Shown here: piece after piece, positions 12,709 to 24,035 of the stretch
Position numbering within the stretch: the first letter of the stretch is position 1
How the letters are laid out: each line of letters starts with the position of its first letter
Origin: Entrophospora sp. SA101
Taxonomy: Eukaryota > Glomeromycota > Glomeromycetes > Entrophosporales > Entrophosporaceae
Length of the DNA: 32,608 nt
NCBI GenBank assembly: GCA_958430865.1
Contig: CAUDNR010004236.1
Location: 19,272 to 51,879 of the forward strand
Direction of reading: 5' to 3'
Program-made: the position numbers and the translations under genes
The notes under the pieces: model-generated
Database searches by the model: none
What the model was told of the DNA's origin: nothing
What the model saw: only the letters and a program-made list of their open reading frames with translations

Positions 12709-12962
12709 CAAATTTTAGAATAGGGAGAATCACGTGGTAATTGATGGCTCAAATTCTACACTACTAATACTAGTGTAACCTATTTTTACCGACCTTTACT
12801 AACTTTAGAAATTTTTATATGATGAATGATAGTTTTTTGAGACCTCTAGAAATCTCTTTTTTACTAACAAAATATATTGAATGAAGTATATATGAAATAA
12901 AAAAAAGGAATTCGACGCGTTCTAACCAAATTCGGGAATTTTGTAGTGTAGTACGATTCCAT
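12709..12962. other. Upstream flank of the phospholipase gene
   Basis: Non-coding sequence that should contain the phospholipase promoter. It includes a short perfect palindrome at about 12757-12777 (TACACTACTAA followed by its mirror arm) and a CACGTG box near 12731. No gene is seen. Confidence 0.45.
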
Positions 12963-13095
12963 ATGAGTCTCGATTTAATGAATGTTTAACTAGTACAAAT
13001 TTAGAAAGTAACTGCAAAAAAATGAATTTGATTGGATATTTCTACAGATGGTTTCTAAATTTGTACTAGTTAAAATCCGTTAAATCGAGACTCAT
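12963..13095. repeat. MITE-like palindromic element with about 44-bp inverted arms
   Basis: The left arm (12963-13007) starts ATGAGTCTCGATTTAA and ends in TTAACTAGTACAAATTTAGA. The right arm (13052-13095) is its reverse complement with a few substitutions. The arms flank a centre of about 44 bases. The whole is 133 bases and has no coding potential, which is the form of a foldback or miniature inverted-repeat element. I did not find a convincing target duplication. Confidence 0.75.
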
Positions 13096-13820
13096 TGTGT
13101 AAAACAAGTGACAAAAAAATTTGAAATGGGGCTGCTGCAACAAAATTAGACAAAGTGAACATTAACATAACAAGAAAATCACAAGGGTTAAAGAGAACTT
13201 AGTATGTTTATGGTTTCAAATATTATCATTATGCAACAGAAACCATTGTGCTGACTAAATCCTTTATCAGTACTAGTTAGTGACTTGGTCTAAATTCAAT
13301 TTATCTTGTCTAAATATTCAATAAAATTACATATCAAATGGTCTTTTCTTATAGACAAAGATCATGTGCAAGATTTGAAGCATGGTATTGACTATAATAG
13401 TTGTGTTTACAATAATTCTGTTATTGTGTTCATGAATAATTTCGACATTCAAACACATAACTAACACAGTAAGAGACTAATGAAAGAATTTTATTTATTA
13501 TTAATTAATTCTGTAACAACAAGAGTATATTATTAATTATGTGGATATTGATACCATTTTTCAGATTTATTCTGCAAATAAAATATATGTATGGAGTTAT
13601 TAAGAATAAAAAATACTAATTAGAAATCTTGTCACTTTCCAGATTGTAAATATTTTAATTCTTTACTGACTGGGAGTTGTATATTCTATGGGTATTATAA
13701 ATTGGCTAGACCTATTCTCATCTTTCTCTGGATTCCTCGTGCCTCATTTCAGAAACTCCAACTTTCATATAGTTATTACTTGGGGCTTTATCATCACCAA
13801 ATAAAAATTTTTAGATATCA
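13096..13820. other. Gene-poor AT-rich stretch upstream of the hAT relic
   Basis: There is no convincing coding segment. A short open stretch at 13702-13932 encodes Ser-rich, low-complexity residues and does not resemble a known protein in its first part; its 3' end overlaps the hAT relic in a different frame. The region may be the decayed body of the same element. Confidence 0.4.
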
Positions 13821-13894
13821 AATGTCAGATAACAGTTCAAGCTCTGGCTCTTCAAATTATAGAAAAGAAAGCAAAAGACCAATCATTGATAGAA

Positions 13895-14042
13895 AGATAA
13901 AAAAGCTGAATACCCAATTCTATCTTCATTAGTACATCAGTATTTAGTACCTATCGAAAGGCTTTTTTCTGGTGTGAACAATCACATTCACTCCAAAAAG
14001 AAATAGGTTGGATTCTAAATTTTATTTTTCTTAAATAAAATA
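13895..14042 (+). pseudogene. hAT-family transposase C-terminal fragment
   Basis: One frame reads AEYPILSSLVHQYLVPIERL followed by FSGVNNHIHSKK, and after a one-base slip it continues as RNRLDSK. This matches the conserved C-terminal dimerisation region of hAT transposases: a 'YPxLSxLAxxYL' helix, then the '(S/I)ERLFS' motif, then 'KRNRLxS'. The usual Ala/Ser-Thr between the helix and ERLFS is shortened. Only this end of the protein is recognisable. The frameshift and following stop codons mark it as dead. Confidence 0.75.
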
Positions 14043-14071
14043 ACACGTCATTATTTTTTTCTATTAATATT

Positions 14072-14346
14072 TTAAAGTGATAATTCAAATTTTATTAATA
14101 TCACGCAAAATTTGAATATTAAATTTTTAAATGAAATACAATCACTGGCTCTACTCATCGCCACATATATTTGTCTATTGTCAAAGTCGCCAGTGAATGG
14201 ATTATAAATATTTTTTCGACGATAAAGTGCTTCTCTTTGCACGACCTTCTCTTTACAAGGGGAAGAAAAACTACCAAACAGAGGGGCAATTAGGCCATGG
14301 AAATCAGGCACCTCATTTAATGTTATCCAATCGCTTGAATGATAGT
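14072..14346 (-). pseudogene. Unidentified coding fragment containing RQIYVAMSRASD
   Basis: On the minus strand an open stretch reads from VNYHSSDWITLNEVPDFHG (about 14346) through GDFDNRQIYVAMSRASD to an AT-rich, low-complexity end at 14072. Codon choice and residue composition look protein-like in the first 60-65 residues and then decay. The 'YVAMSRA' string recalls the last helicase motif of Pif1/UvrD-like superfamily 1 helicases ('YVALSRxT'), but nothing else of a helicase is present. I treat it as a fragment of a repeated gene or element of unknown identity. A splice acceptor (AG) lies just upstream of the open stretch, so a missing 5' exon is possible. Confidence 0.4.
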
Positions 14347-15469
14347 TAACTATTCAAAAAAGAATCATCAAGAGGGAGTGACAGAGACATGTTTAAATCA
14401 GCCAAACAGAATTTCACATCTAAATATCCAACCTACATGTATCTCACGACGCGCGTATTAATTAATCTTTTTGAATTATTGCCATTGCTATTCTTTTAAT
14501 TAATAATTTAATGTTAAATATTTTATTGGATCATCCATTCACCCCACAAATGTATTTTTTGTGTGATAGCGACGGCTGGATGAATTTTAAAGATAAATAG
14601 CGGATGGTTATACGGTAGTATGAACGCGGATATCTGCTCTTGTTATTTTAAAAGGATGGACTTCTAAGCATTGCATTTTTTTATAAGGTCTTTTATAAAA
14701 AACTCACCAAGCTACAGCAGTAATCAATAGTTTTCGTGGGCATTGTTAAATAAAAGAAATATAAAATAGATGGTACGGAAGCTCTATACAGTTCCAAATA
14801 TTTTTTTAATTCATGAAAATCACATGATTTTCGTGTAATTAGTTAGACCAAATTTAGAAATAATCATCATTGGCGCTGGAAAATTATCAAATTTGGTTTT
14901 TTCATACGTAATAATGATAAACATCACTTCACCAATAAATTTTTTGGAAAAAGGGCTCTATTACTTTGTTGCTTTACCTCTCTGAAAGAGCGCTTTTCCG
15001 TATGTTTTCTGCTTGTCATTCCATTAATATTACTACAAATGAAAACTCTTTTGGTCAAATGAACGTAGATTTTCAAATGTCATCACATAATAAATAGTAT
15101 CAATAGTATCATATTAATATTAATACAGGACCTCGGATAATTATATTTGTAAAAAAGAGAGGCATTTTTTTTAAAGGTATTGGTATTAAGATTAGTATGC
15201 AGATATAAAAAATTTACATAGTCGTCTCTTCCAGAAACCATTCCCCAAAATAAATATAATTATACCTTTTGTAGTAAGATTTTCTTTTTATATGTAAAAT
15301 CGTTCGTTAGATTTTACTCGATTAACATTTTCTTTGTTTGCATCTTTTTTTGATAAAAATGCCTGTGATAATTAAATTATTTTAAAGAATTTTTTTTTAT
15401 AAAATTAATTTTTTAAAGAAAATTTATTACGATTTTTTTTTAAAAAAAATAAACTGTATAGTAAATATT
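14347..15469. other. 5' flank of the RNA-dependent RNA polymerase gene
   Basis: About 1.1 kb without a supportable gene. It is AT-rich, and the last 120 bases are dominated by A and T runs, consistent with a promoter and 5' leader for the polymerase gene starting at 15470. Confidence 0.45.
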
Positions 15470-18400
15470 ATGAAATCAGTCAATTCTATTTGTAAACAAT
15501 CCTTTAATAATAGATATGAGACCGATAATGCATTATTACTTAAAAAATTACAAAATGGCTTGGAAATATTCGCAAGAAGTTTATATCAACGTCTCGACAA
15601 CAAAAGATTTTTTGTTACAGAACAACATAATAGAATGATGAAAAAAATCGCAGTTTTAGATGTAAAAAGTTTAGAAGAAGTTGTTATAAAATTTGTAACA
15701 AAGTGTAAATTAAATTATACGGAAATAAGAAAAAAAAATGATATTGTAAATTTGCAGAATAGACTTACTGAAGAATTAAACCAAACATGGACTCAAATTG
15801 CATTGTTTGATCATATAGATTCTGACGATAATATAAATGGTCGTTTTAAAAAATCACATTTAGAAAAAATTGAAACAAATCCATGGGTTACCCCTGATCA
15901 TACATCAACAGATATTCCTCAGGAATATCAACAATATCTACAAAAGTTGCCCTTCATATCAATTTACGAAATTCTAAGAATACTAAAACCTCTCGGTCCG
16001 ATTGTTCCAGATAATTCCATATGGGAGAACATTAAAACTAGATGTAGAGGTTTTAGATTAAGTGAATACTTTAGAGAGATTTGTTTACTATATTTTAACA
16101 GCCAGAATGGTGATAAGTTTCCAAATATAGGTGAATTGCTTCCACGAAATCAGAATGTGTGGAAGTTATGGGAGAAAGAACAACTTGGGGTTAATTCTTC
16201 AAGTATCCTATTTAGTGCAAAGGTGGTTCCATCCAAATCAAAATTAATTTTATTTTTAAACCCACCAAAAATTGGAGGTTCAAAAAGATATTACAGGTTA
16301 TACTCTTCGAATAGATTCTTGCATGTGCATGTTGAAACGGATAAGGTTGATAAGGAACTTCAATCACAATTATTATACCCGTTGAATTTATTTGGAAGAA
16401 AGTATGAACTTTTATATGCAAAAGACGGATTGTTTTATTACTTTGCAACGAGTGGACCTGGTTTAAAACCACAAACAATATGGGAAGTGATTGATTTCAA
16501 TATCCCAATTGAACTTAACTACGACCTAACGGTCCCAAAATTCTATTCACGAATGTCATTAGGATTTTCTAATACCAAACCAACAATCATTTTTAAACCA
16601 AATGAAATTCACTACGATGTCGACGACATCACAAAAGATGGCCATTGTTTAACCGATGGGTGTGCAGCAATATCATGGGCTGCAATGAAAAAAATTGCTA
16701 CTATTTTAGGTTGCGAGGAAACACCGTCTGCAGTTCAAGGTAGAATTGGCGGTTCTAAAGGAGTTTGGTATCTGAATCCAACACATGATGCTAACAATCA
16801 TGATTTATGGATAAAGCTCAGAAAAAGCCAAATTAAATATAAATTAAGACCTCATAGTGTTGGAAATAATGACGAACATCTAAGAACATTTGAGGTAATC
16901 CATATAATTACAGCTCCTAGAATACCTGGCTTATTGAATACACAATTCATCAGGGTATTAGGAAATGGGGGCACGAAGGCCAATGTGTTTAACGAAATAA
17001 TAAAAGAAAATATATCAAAGATAAAAAACAAAGTCATTGACAATGATAATAGACATGAATTAATATCGTGGCTTTGTGAAGTAGGTAATTTGACTAGGAA
17101 AAGATTAAATGAGAGATGTATTACTAAAGACAGCAATGACATCTCGTCAGTAATCACTTCCGAGGATGATTTGACAACGTTCGAATCAGAATTAAAAGAG
17201 CTTTCTGGAATGCCAGATTCGATACACGAACAATGTGTCCAAATGTTGCATGCTGGTTTCACTCCTTCCACATGTTCATTTCTTGCAAAAAAACTAACGG
17301 AGGTCTTATCTTATACTATAGACCCATTGCTGAATAAATATAAAATCGAAGTTGCATTATCCAGAACACTTGTCTGTATAGCTGATCCTACTGGTACGTT
17401 ACAACCAGGGGAGGTATATATTCAATTAGATCGTAATGCTGGCATAGACCCAAGAACTGGTTTACCATTTTATGTCATCGAAGGTGATGTCATTCTAGCA
17501 AGAAATCCTTGCTCACTACCATCAGACATTTTGAAGGCTAAGGCCGTCAGAAACCCACACTTGAATAATTACTACAATTTAGTAGTATTTCCAACCAATG
17601 TTAACCCACGAGAAAGTTCTATGGCAAATAATTTGAGTGGCGGTGACTATGATGGAGACAAGGTATGTGCAACATTTATTATATTACATATAATTTTTAA
17701 AAATATTTATTAATAATATTAATAATGTTTTTTGTACTGGATAAAAGATCTTTTGCTGTTGGGATCCGCGTATCGTAAACTCATTTCATAATTCAACTTT
17801 ACTACCTATAGATCCGAGCGTTACGCAATCATTTGATAAAAATAACACTAAATTGATACAAGAATTAACCAAGCACAAGCAACAATCAAAAACAAGAAAA
17901 TTGCAAGAGTTAATTCTTGATATTCATTTTAAAGATCGTGAAAATCCACTGGGATTATACGATAGATTTCACCGAATTTATTCCAATAAACATGGCATCT
18001 CGAACCCAAAGTCCGTCTATTTTTCTCAAATGTTTGCTCAGCTCGTCGATGCTACTAAACAAGGTTTAAATTTGAAACATGGTGTTTTACAAGCCGACCA
18101 AAATAGTATTTATCAGCTTCCAGTACCAAAATGGATGGGGAATGATGATTCATTAAAGAAAGGAGGCGAGGAAGGTGATGCGGAAGCTAACGAAGATGAA
18201 GTTCATCATAAAAGTGTAATGGATATGTTGTACATGACTATTGAAGAGGAAAAACGTATTATTGGAAGCAAAGATTTTTCGGTTGTAAGTAATCAAGTAG
18301 ATAGCATGGATCCACACATTCGATTGTTTTGGATTCGTGAAATAGAACATTCTAAAAAAGTCAATGATGGTGGAGCATATAGTTCGGATCTATTATTAAT

Positions 18401-18953
18401 TGAACGTTTTACGCGTAAATTGCTTCAAGATTATAATTCCGGATATTCCAAGAAAATAAATGGTGAAAAAGAGGATCCAACAGCTACAGAGTCTACGTCA
18501 ACAACAAAGAAAACATCATCGTCGAAAAACAAAAACCAAAAATCATTTAATTATAAAAATGGACCTCGAGATTTTAGCATTGATTATGAATTTTTAAGTA
18601 GATTTATTTCAAATCCACCACTTGAACAATATAAAAGTGATAGATTAAGGTACACCTCCCGTGAAAATTTTGGAAACCCACACGCAATTTTTGAATTGCA
18701 ATTGAAATCATGCGCTCTTTACATGAATACCTTTTTTAAAAAAAAAACTGGACAATGTTGTTGGATGTTAGCTTTTAGAAGTTTATGCAATGTTAAAGCT
18801 ATGATGGTAGAATCTGAAAGATCATCTGTATTGGGTGGACCAAGATTCGTAATTGATGATGTTTGGAATTCTTTAAAAGTTGATAAAAAATGGGCGGAAA
18901 AGGACAGCGAAAATAATCATGACAATATTGATAATGATGGAATTTTATACTAA
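15470..18953 (+). CDS. RNA-dependent RNA polymerase of the RNA silencing pathway (QDE-1/RDR type), two exons
   Basis: Exons 15470-17662 and 17748-18953 join in frame into 1132 aa. The enzyme copies single-stranded RNA into double-stranded RNA that Dicer processes, so it amplifies small-RNA silencing. The diagnostic double-psi beta-barrel signature is complete. CIADPTGTLQPGEVYIQLD is followed by GDVILARNPCSLPSDI, KAKAVRNP and the catalytic loop LSGGDYDGDK, with Asp726, Asp728 and Asp730 as the metal-binding triad. The sequence after the intron resumes with IFCCWDPRIV, as expected. The SISW-like block around DGCAAISW (about residues 393-400) and QGRIGGSKGVW also match the family. The intron is phase 0 and sits one codon after the last catalytic Asp. 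Beyond about residue 980 there is a charged Lys/Ser/Thr linker and a conserved C-terminal helical part. Length and motif integrity indicate a functional gene. It lies between two regions of mobile-element debris. Confidence 0.96.
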
Positions 18954-19957
18954 TCCGTTGTAATTTACATATTTTTAAAATACACTTGAGAGATTTTTAA
19001 TTCATTGAGTTAGAATTTGTTTGTTTTTGTAAATATTATACACAAATAAAAATAGAATATTTCAAACATATTTTGTGGATTTAATCTTCCATCATTTAAT
19101 AAAAATTGTTTAACTTTACCAGCAAATTTTTTTGTGGATTGGACTTTTGTTTAGTTTTTCCTTCGCTATAAATCCTCTATGTAACCAGCTCTATAACATA
19201 AATCAAAAAATAGACAAAATAATTAATTTAATAATATATAGGACCGGAGAGATTGAAACGAAACGCAAATCAGGCAAACCAATCGGTGAACAAAGATACG
19301 TGGAAGAACTGTTTGATAAAAGGTCGATTAGACTGAAATTCCCTCTAGTAAATGGTAATTGAAACCCGCAAACCACTTGGAAAGGAGAAAGAGTTTTTGC
19401 TTCCACTATCAAGAAAACAACAGGGCTCTCTCTCTCTCAGGGGATGGGTTAACAAAGAAAAAAACAAATAAAGAGGTGGAGTGTGATAATGGCGAAGAAA
19501 TCAATGTTAAGGATATCCGACTAGTTTTTTGGCTCGTCCATTTGATATTAACAAAATATGCTATCTAATCATAAATTATCCGACTATCCGTTCAACTCCG
19601 TTCAATCAATTATAATAATAGTCGCATCATAGTAAATTTTATAATCGAATGTCTTCACACCCTCGTTTGATACCCTTGCTGTGTAGCAATCACTACCAGA
19701 TTGGAGATACAACTTCTTTATCATATGTATCTGCTTTAAGAAAATTTTTAAAGCAGGTTGTTAATAAAACCGAAAATAATCTGGCCCTCAAAGTCAAATT
19801 TTGCCTTTATATACATATATGTAAAATTTTGTTCAACGCGTCCAATTGTAAGTTCAAGTGGAATAAATGTCCAAATATTACATTATTATGAATATTTACA
19901 GATTTTTGATCACTTATGTATGTCTTTTATAGTAAAATCATTTATTTTAAAAATAAA
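18954..19957. other. Gap between the RdRP gene and the Tc1 relic
   Basis: The first 100 bases hold the RdRP 3' UTR, with AATAAA-type motifs near 19043. Two open stretches of some 70-80 codons (19132-19362 and 19649-19891) show no domain I recognise. The second contains a Ser/Leu-rich start and two Cys residues. Without splice continuity or motif support I do not call either one a gene. Confidence 0.4.
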
Positions 19958-19959
19958 TA

Positions 19960-20812
19960 CACTGCCTGGAAGAACCTCATTTTTTATTAATTACACAAAA
20001 ACCTACATAATAACTATAATAAAATTTATATCATCGTGTAACTTAGGTCTTGAAGAATATTTATATATAAAATTGCACGCTTCTATCATTCATATTTATT
20101 TATTTCTTGGTTAAAAAAAAAACTTCATTTTTGGATATTTTTTGAATTTGTATTTTCGCAGAATTTTACTGTTATTTCGTAGTTTAAGTTCTAAAATATG
20201 ATTTGTCAAAATTTTATGTCTTTTCTATCGGTAAAGAGTTTGTATTAAACAGCAATAAAAAATTGATTAAGAAATTCGTTGCCTTTAATAAGAACAAAAT
20301 TTGGTGGTAGAGCATACAAATTTCAGGATGACAATACACCAATGCATGCCGCAAAAAATTTGCAAAGTTGGATAAGAAATAACAACATAAACATTTTGTT
20401 TAATTGGCCATCGTAATCTCCTGATCTCAATCCAATTGAGCATCTTTGGGATGAGTTGGAAAGAAGATTAAAAAAACGTGAAAATCATCCCAAAAATGCT
20501 CAAGAATCGGATATTGCTTTGCAAGAGGAATGGTCTAACATTCCTGAAGAAGTTATAACAAACTAATCGAAAGCACGCCAAGAAGAATCGAGGCATGCAT
20601 ATCCAATAATGGATGGCCAACAAAATACTAAATTTTGTTTCTATTTTTTAAAATTTTGATGATTGTCATTATTTTTTTTTCATTTAATTGAAGTTTGTTT
20701 TTTTTTAAACCAAAAAATAAATATGAATGATAAAAGTGTGGAATTTTATATAAATATAGGTTTTTGTATAATTAATAAATAATGAGGTTCCGATACTTTC
20801 TTCCAGGCAGTG
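19960..20812 (+). mobile_element. Tc1/mariner element, internally deleted, with both inverted ends
   Basis: The left end (19960-20005) begins CACTGCCTGGAAGAACCTC, and the right end (20757-20812) is its reverse complement. The right copy carries ten extra bases (AGTATCGGAA on the inverted strand), lost from the left copy between GAA repeats. TA dinucleotides lie directly outside both ends (19958-19959 and 20813-20814), the Tc1 target duplication. At 853 bases it is about half the length of a full element. Only the second half of the transposase survives, so it cannot move by itself. Confidence 0.9.
20291..20631 (+). pseudogene. Tc1 transposase, C-terminal half, broken
   Basis: Read from 20291: RTKFGGRAYKFQDDNTPMHA, containing the second catalytic Asp in DDNTPxH, then NWPS, an in-frame stop (20414), SPDLNPIEHLWDELERR with the third catalytic acidic residue, and EEWSNIPEEVITN. 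A one-base slip near 20560 separates this from the family C-terminus STPRRIEACISNNGWPTKY, which ends at a stop at 20629-20631. The first catalytic Asp and the whole DNA-binding region are missing. Confidence 0.88.
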
Positions 20813-20814
20813 TA

Positions 20815-21565
20815 TTAAAATTTTTCTTTGCCTATATAGATAAATAACGATTAGAATAATAAACAAGCAACAATAATGATTAAATTAAAAGGTGTTATCT
20901 CTGATTTTATTCATTTAATTATTTATCATGGTGATGTTATTAATAAAAGAGAAATTCTTGTCAAATCATTAATTGCTTATAATAACAATTGGACAACTTC
21001 AAATTACTAAAACAAAAAAAATTTAACTCATTTTAAAAAATTTAACCGATAAGTTTTATTGTTCATGACTCAAGCTTCGAAAATTGGCTGAGCCTTAGTA
21101 ATATCAAATTTTATCAGAAATTCGATAGCATATTAATATTAATATATTAGTATTAGTGTTAGCATTTTGAAAATTCCGAATTTTGTTATGCACTTAAAAA
21201 AATTGAACAAAGTAAATTTCGTGTAATAACTTTTTTTTTATATTAATACTTTCTACAATGTACATGTTGATTTAATAACGAACATATTGCATTAAAAGAA
21301 AATCATTCCCAAATTTGGTCGTGAGATTCTGAGCATAACTTTCAAATTTAAGAGAGAATAAAATTTTAAACATTTGTATTTTTTACACAATTTACCATGG
21401 AACATGCATGTTATTGCTTTATTGTTTGTGAAAAAAACGAGAAAAAGAAGCAAAAAAATTAGGTAAAGGGGGGAAATCTACTCATTGCTAATCTAAGAAA
21501 TGAAGAAGTCAAATAAATAAAAAATTGTGGAAGTACTTTATAAAATTTGAACCTCTAAAATTTGA
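20815..21565. other. Gap between the Tc1 element and the permease 3' end
   Basis: AT-rich sequence with no supportable gene. The 3' UTR of the permease (minus strand) must lie near 21565. Confidence 0.45.
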
Positions 21566-21768
21566 TCAACTACATTTTATATTATCAGCATCATTAATAA
21601 TTATAGTGCTGCTGCTGCTGCTGCTGCTGCTGCTACTACTACTACTACTACTACTATTGTTGCTACTACTACTACTATTATTATCATTATTAGCATCATC
21701 ATCATTATTATTGGTGCTATTAGTAGTATTAACAATAATAATATTATTAGTAGTGGCAGTGATATTAA

Positions 21769-21805
<37 letters not shown>

Positions 21806-22285
21806 GAAATTAATATCAGTGTTTCCATTTTCATGACTTGGTTGATAGATTATACTGTTACTGGTATTAATGGTATTTGCAGTATTTGTGCTGTAATGAT
21901 AATGACTTATATTTGCAAATTCGCCTTTCAATCTTTTGCCACCTTTGATCACCACGGCTGTCATTTTTGTCAGAATATTATATTGTTTCTCATCCATTTC
22001 AACATAACTTGGATCAAATCCTCGATCAAAATCACATTCACGCAATGGAACCATTTTTGTTCTTTTTACAATTTTATAAATAAAGAAAAGCATAAAAAAC
22101 AATGGTGCTCCACTATATGCTGTAATGACAACCAAAGGATCTTTGTGACCATGATGTGCATCCAGGAATGCATGAATTGTTTGTCCAACTATAAGAATTG
22201 ATAATAAACAAAATGTAAATATTGGACCAAATGGAAATAATTGTGATTTGTAAGGTAATTCTGATAACGAATGTCCCTATAGATA

Positions 22286-22328
<43 letters not shown>

Positions 22329-24035
22329 TGTATTAAGACAAATTTATTCATTTATTTATTATTTATATACCTGAGCCAGAAATGCTCTTCTAAAACGCCA
22401 ATGAGTAAAACTGATCCCTGCCCATTGAATGAATATTGAAACTCCAGAGATGTTTATTAAGATGATGTAAAAAGTCCCTTCACCAATAAATGACATTAGA
22501 AATGCTAGACAACCAACACCTGTAGTTGCCAATAAAGCAGGCAATGGTATACCATCTTTATTAATGTATTGGAAAACTTTTGGAGCATTTCCTTCAACAG
22601 CAAGATTATATAATACACGTGATGCAGCATAAAGTCCTGAATTTCCAGCAGAAAGAACTTTATATATAATATGTATGTAAATAAATAAAAATTGATTTTT
22701 TTTGATTTTTAATTTTTGAAAAAATCCAATTTAATTAATTTACCAGCAACAAGTATAACAACATTAACCAAATGTGTTGAAGCTTCAAGTCCAGTCCTGT
22801 GAAATACAATTGTGAAAGGACTTTGAGCTGAACCCCCAAGACCGTTTGCTATAAGATGTGGATCATTGTGTGGAACTAGCAAACCTACTACTATAATAGC
22901 AAAAATATAGAATAATAAAATACGCCAATAAACTTGGTGAATTGCTTTTGGTACATTTTTTTCAGGGTTTTTTGATTCACCAGCTGCAATACCAACAAGT
23001 TCTGTTCCCTGAAATGAGAACCCAGCAGTTAATATAACTGCAAGAAATCCATAAAAATCTGTAATTCCAGCACTATAATTTTTCATTCCAATTACTTCAT
23101 GTGTCTTTCCAATTATTCCAAAATTTAATAAAATGCCTGTTACAATAAAAGCAAAAACTGTAATTATCTATAACAAATTTAAAGGTTACATGGTTAATTA
23201 TTGAGGAGGAAAAAAAATTGTAATAGTATTTTTTAATTTTCACCTTTATAAGAGAAAGCCAATATTCTGTTTCACCATAACCTCTTACTGTGAACATGTT
23301 GATTATCAACATCACAAGTAAAATTACTATACTAAATATCCAAGTTGGTGCATATGGTAACCAATATTTTATAATTATTGCAGCAGCAACAATTTCAACT
23401 GCTATTGTCATGGCCCAAAAGTACTGTATATAGTATTTTCATAATAAAGTAATAGATGAATATTTAATTTTTTTTCTTTTTTTTTTCCAAAAAAAAATAA
23501 TTTCACATGTAAAAAATAAATTTTAAACCCAATAATTCCAACCAAGAGCAAACCCTAAAGCAGGATCTACAAATCTTTTTGCATAAGTGTTGAATGAACC
23601 AGAGATAGGAATATATGTGGCCATTTCACCCAATGATGTCATCATAAAGTGCACTATCACACCAATAATAGAATAAGCTAATAGTGCACCAATTGGACCT
23701 GCTTTAGCTATTGATGCACCAGAACTTAAAAATAAACCAGTACCTATTATTATTAATTAACATGAACAAGAGAAAATTTGCTTTTTTATTATTGATGACA
23801 ATGACTATAAAAAAAAATTTTATAGAAACATACCAATTGTACCGCCAATTGATATCATTGTTAGATGACGTGCTTGTAAAGCACGTTTAAGATGATGACT
23901 TCCAGGATCTTCATTTTTTCCTATGATTGGATCTATCTCCTTTTTTTCCTTTTTTTTTTTTTCTGTTGTCAAAAATTCAATGGCAACACCATCTTTTGGA
24001 TTTATTTTATTATTAATTTGTGCTTTTGGTAGCAT
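21566..24035 (-). CDS. Amino acid permease, yeast AAT (GAP1-like) family, six exons
   Basis: Exons: 24035-23834, 23743-23529, 23423-23244, 23167-22744, 22657-22371, 22276-21566; product 672 aa. This is a proton-coupled amino acid importer of the plasma membrane (APC superfamily). The first membrane segment carries the substrate-binding signature SIGGTIG|TGLFLSSG, followed by YIPISGSF, WNYWYFWAMTIAVEI, an unbroken series of hydrophobic segments (about twelve up to residue 545), GFSFQGTELVGIAAGES and SAGNSGLYAASRVLYNLA. The N-terminus is Lys-rich and cytosolic. The C-terminal cytosolic tail after about residue 545 is unusually long and ends in Asn, Asp and Ser runs encoded by trinucleotide microsatellites (21608-21805). 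Typical fungal permeases are 550-620 aa, so the tail explains the excess. The substrate cannot be read from the sequence. Confidence 0.95.
21608..21805. repeat. Compound trinucleotide microsatellite inside the permease coding end
   Basis: GCT repeats (21608-21634), ACT repeats (from 21635), mixed ATT/ATC/AGT units and a TTA run (21771-21805) follow one another. On the minus strand they encode poly-Ser, mixed Asn/Asp and poly-Asn in the permease tail. All are in-frame triplet units, so length changes would keep the frame. Confidence 0.93.
22289..22322. repeat. (AT)n microsatellite in the last permease intron
   Basis: About 34 bases of AT dinucleotide repeat between permease exons 5 and 6. Intronic simple sequence. 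Confidence 0.93.

Noticed and set aside
16212..17271. Minus-strand open frames of 88 and 139 codons within the RdRP gene
   Set aside because: They lie antisense to RdRP motifs and show no domain of their own.
19649..19891. Open frame of 80 codons starting MSSHPRLIPLL
   Set aside because: The first 50 residues look mildly protein-like, but no family is recognised and the end is AT-rich low complexity.
21601..21834. Long hydrophobic open frames (poly-Leu, poly-Ile/Val/Ala) on both strands
   Set aside because: They are alternative-frame readings of the triplet microsatellite in the permease tail, not genes.
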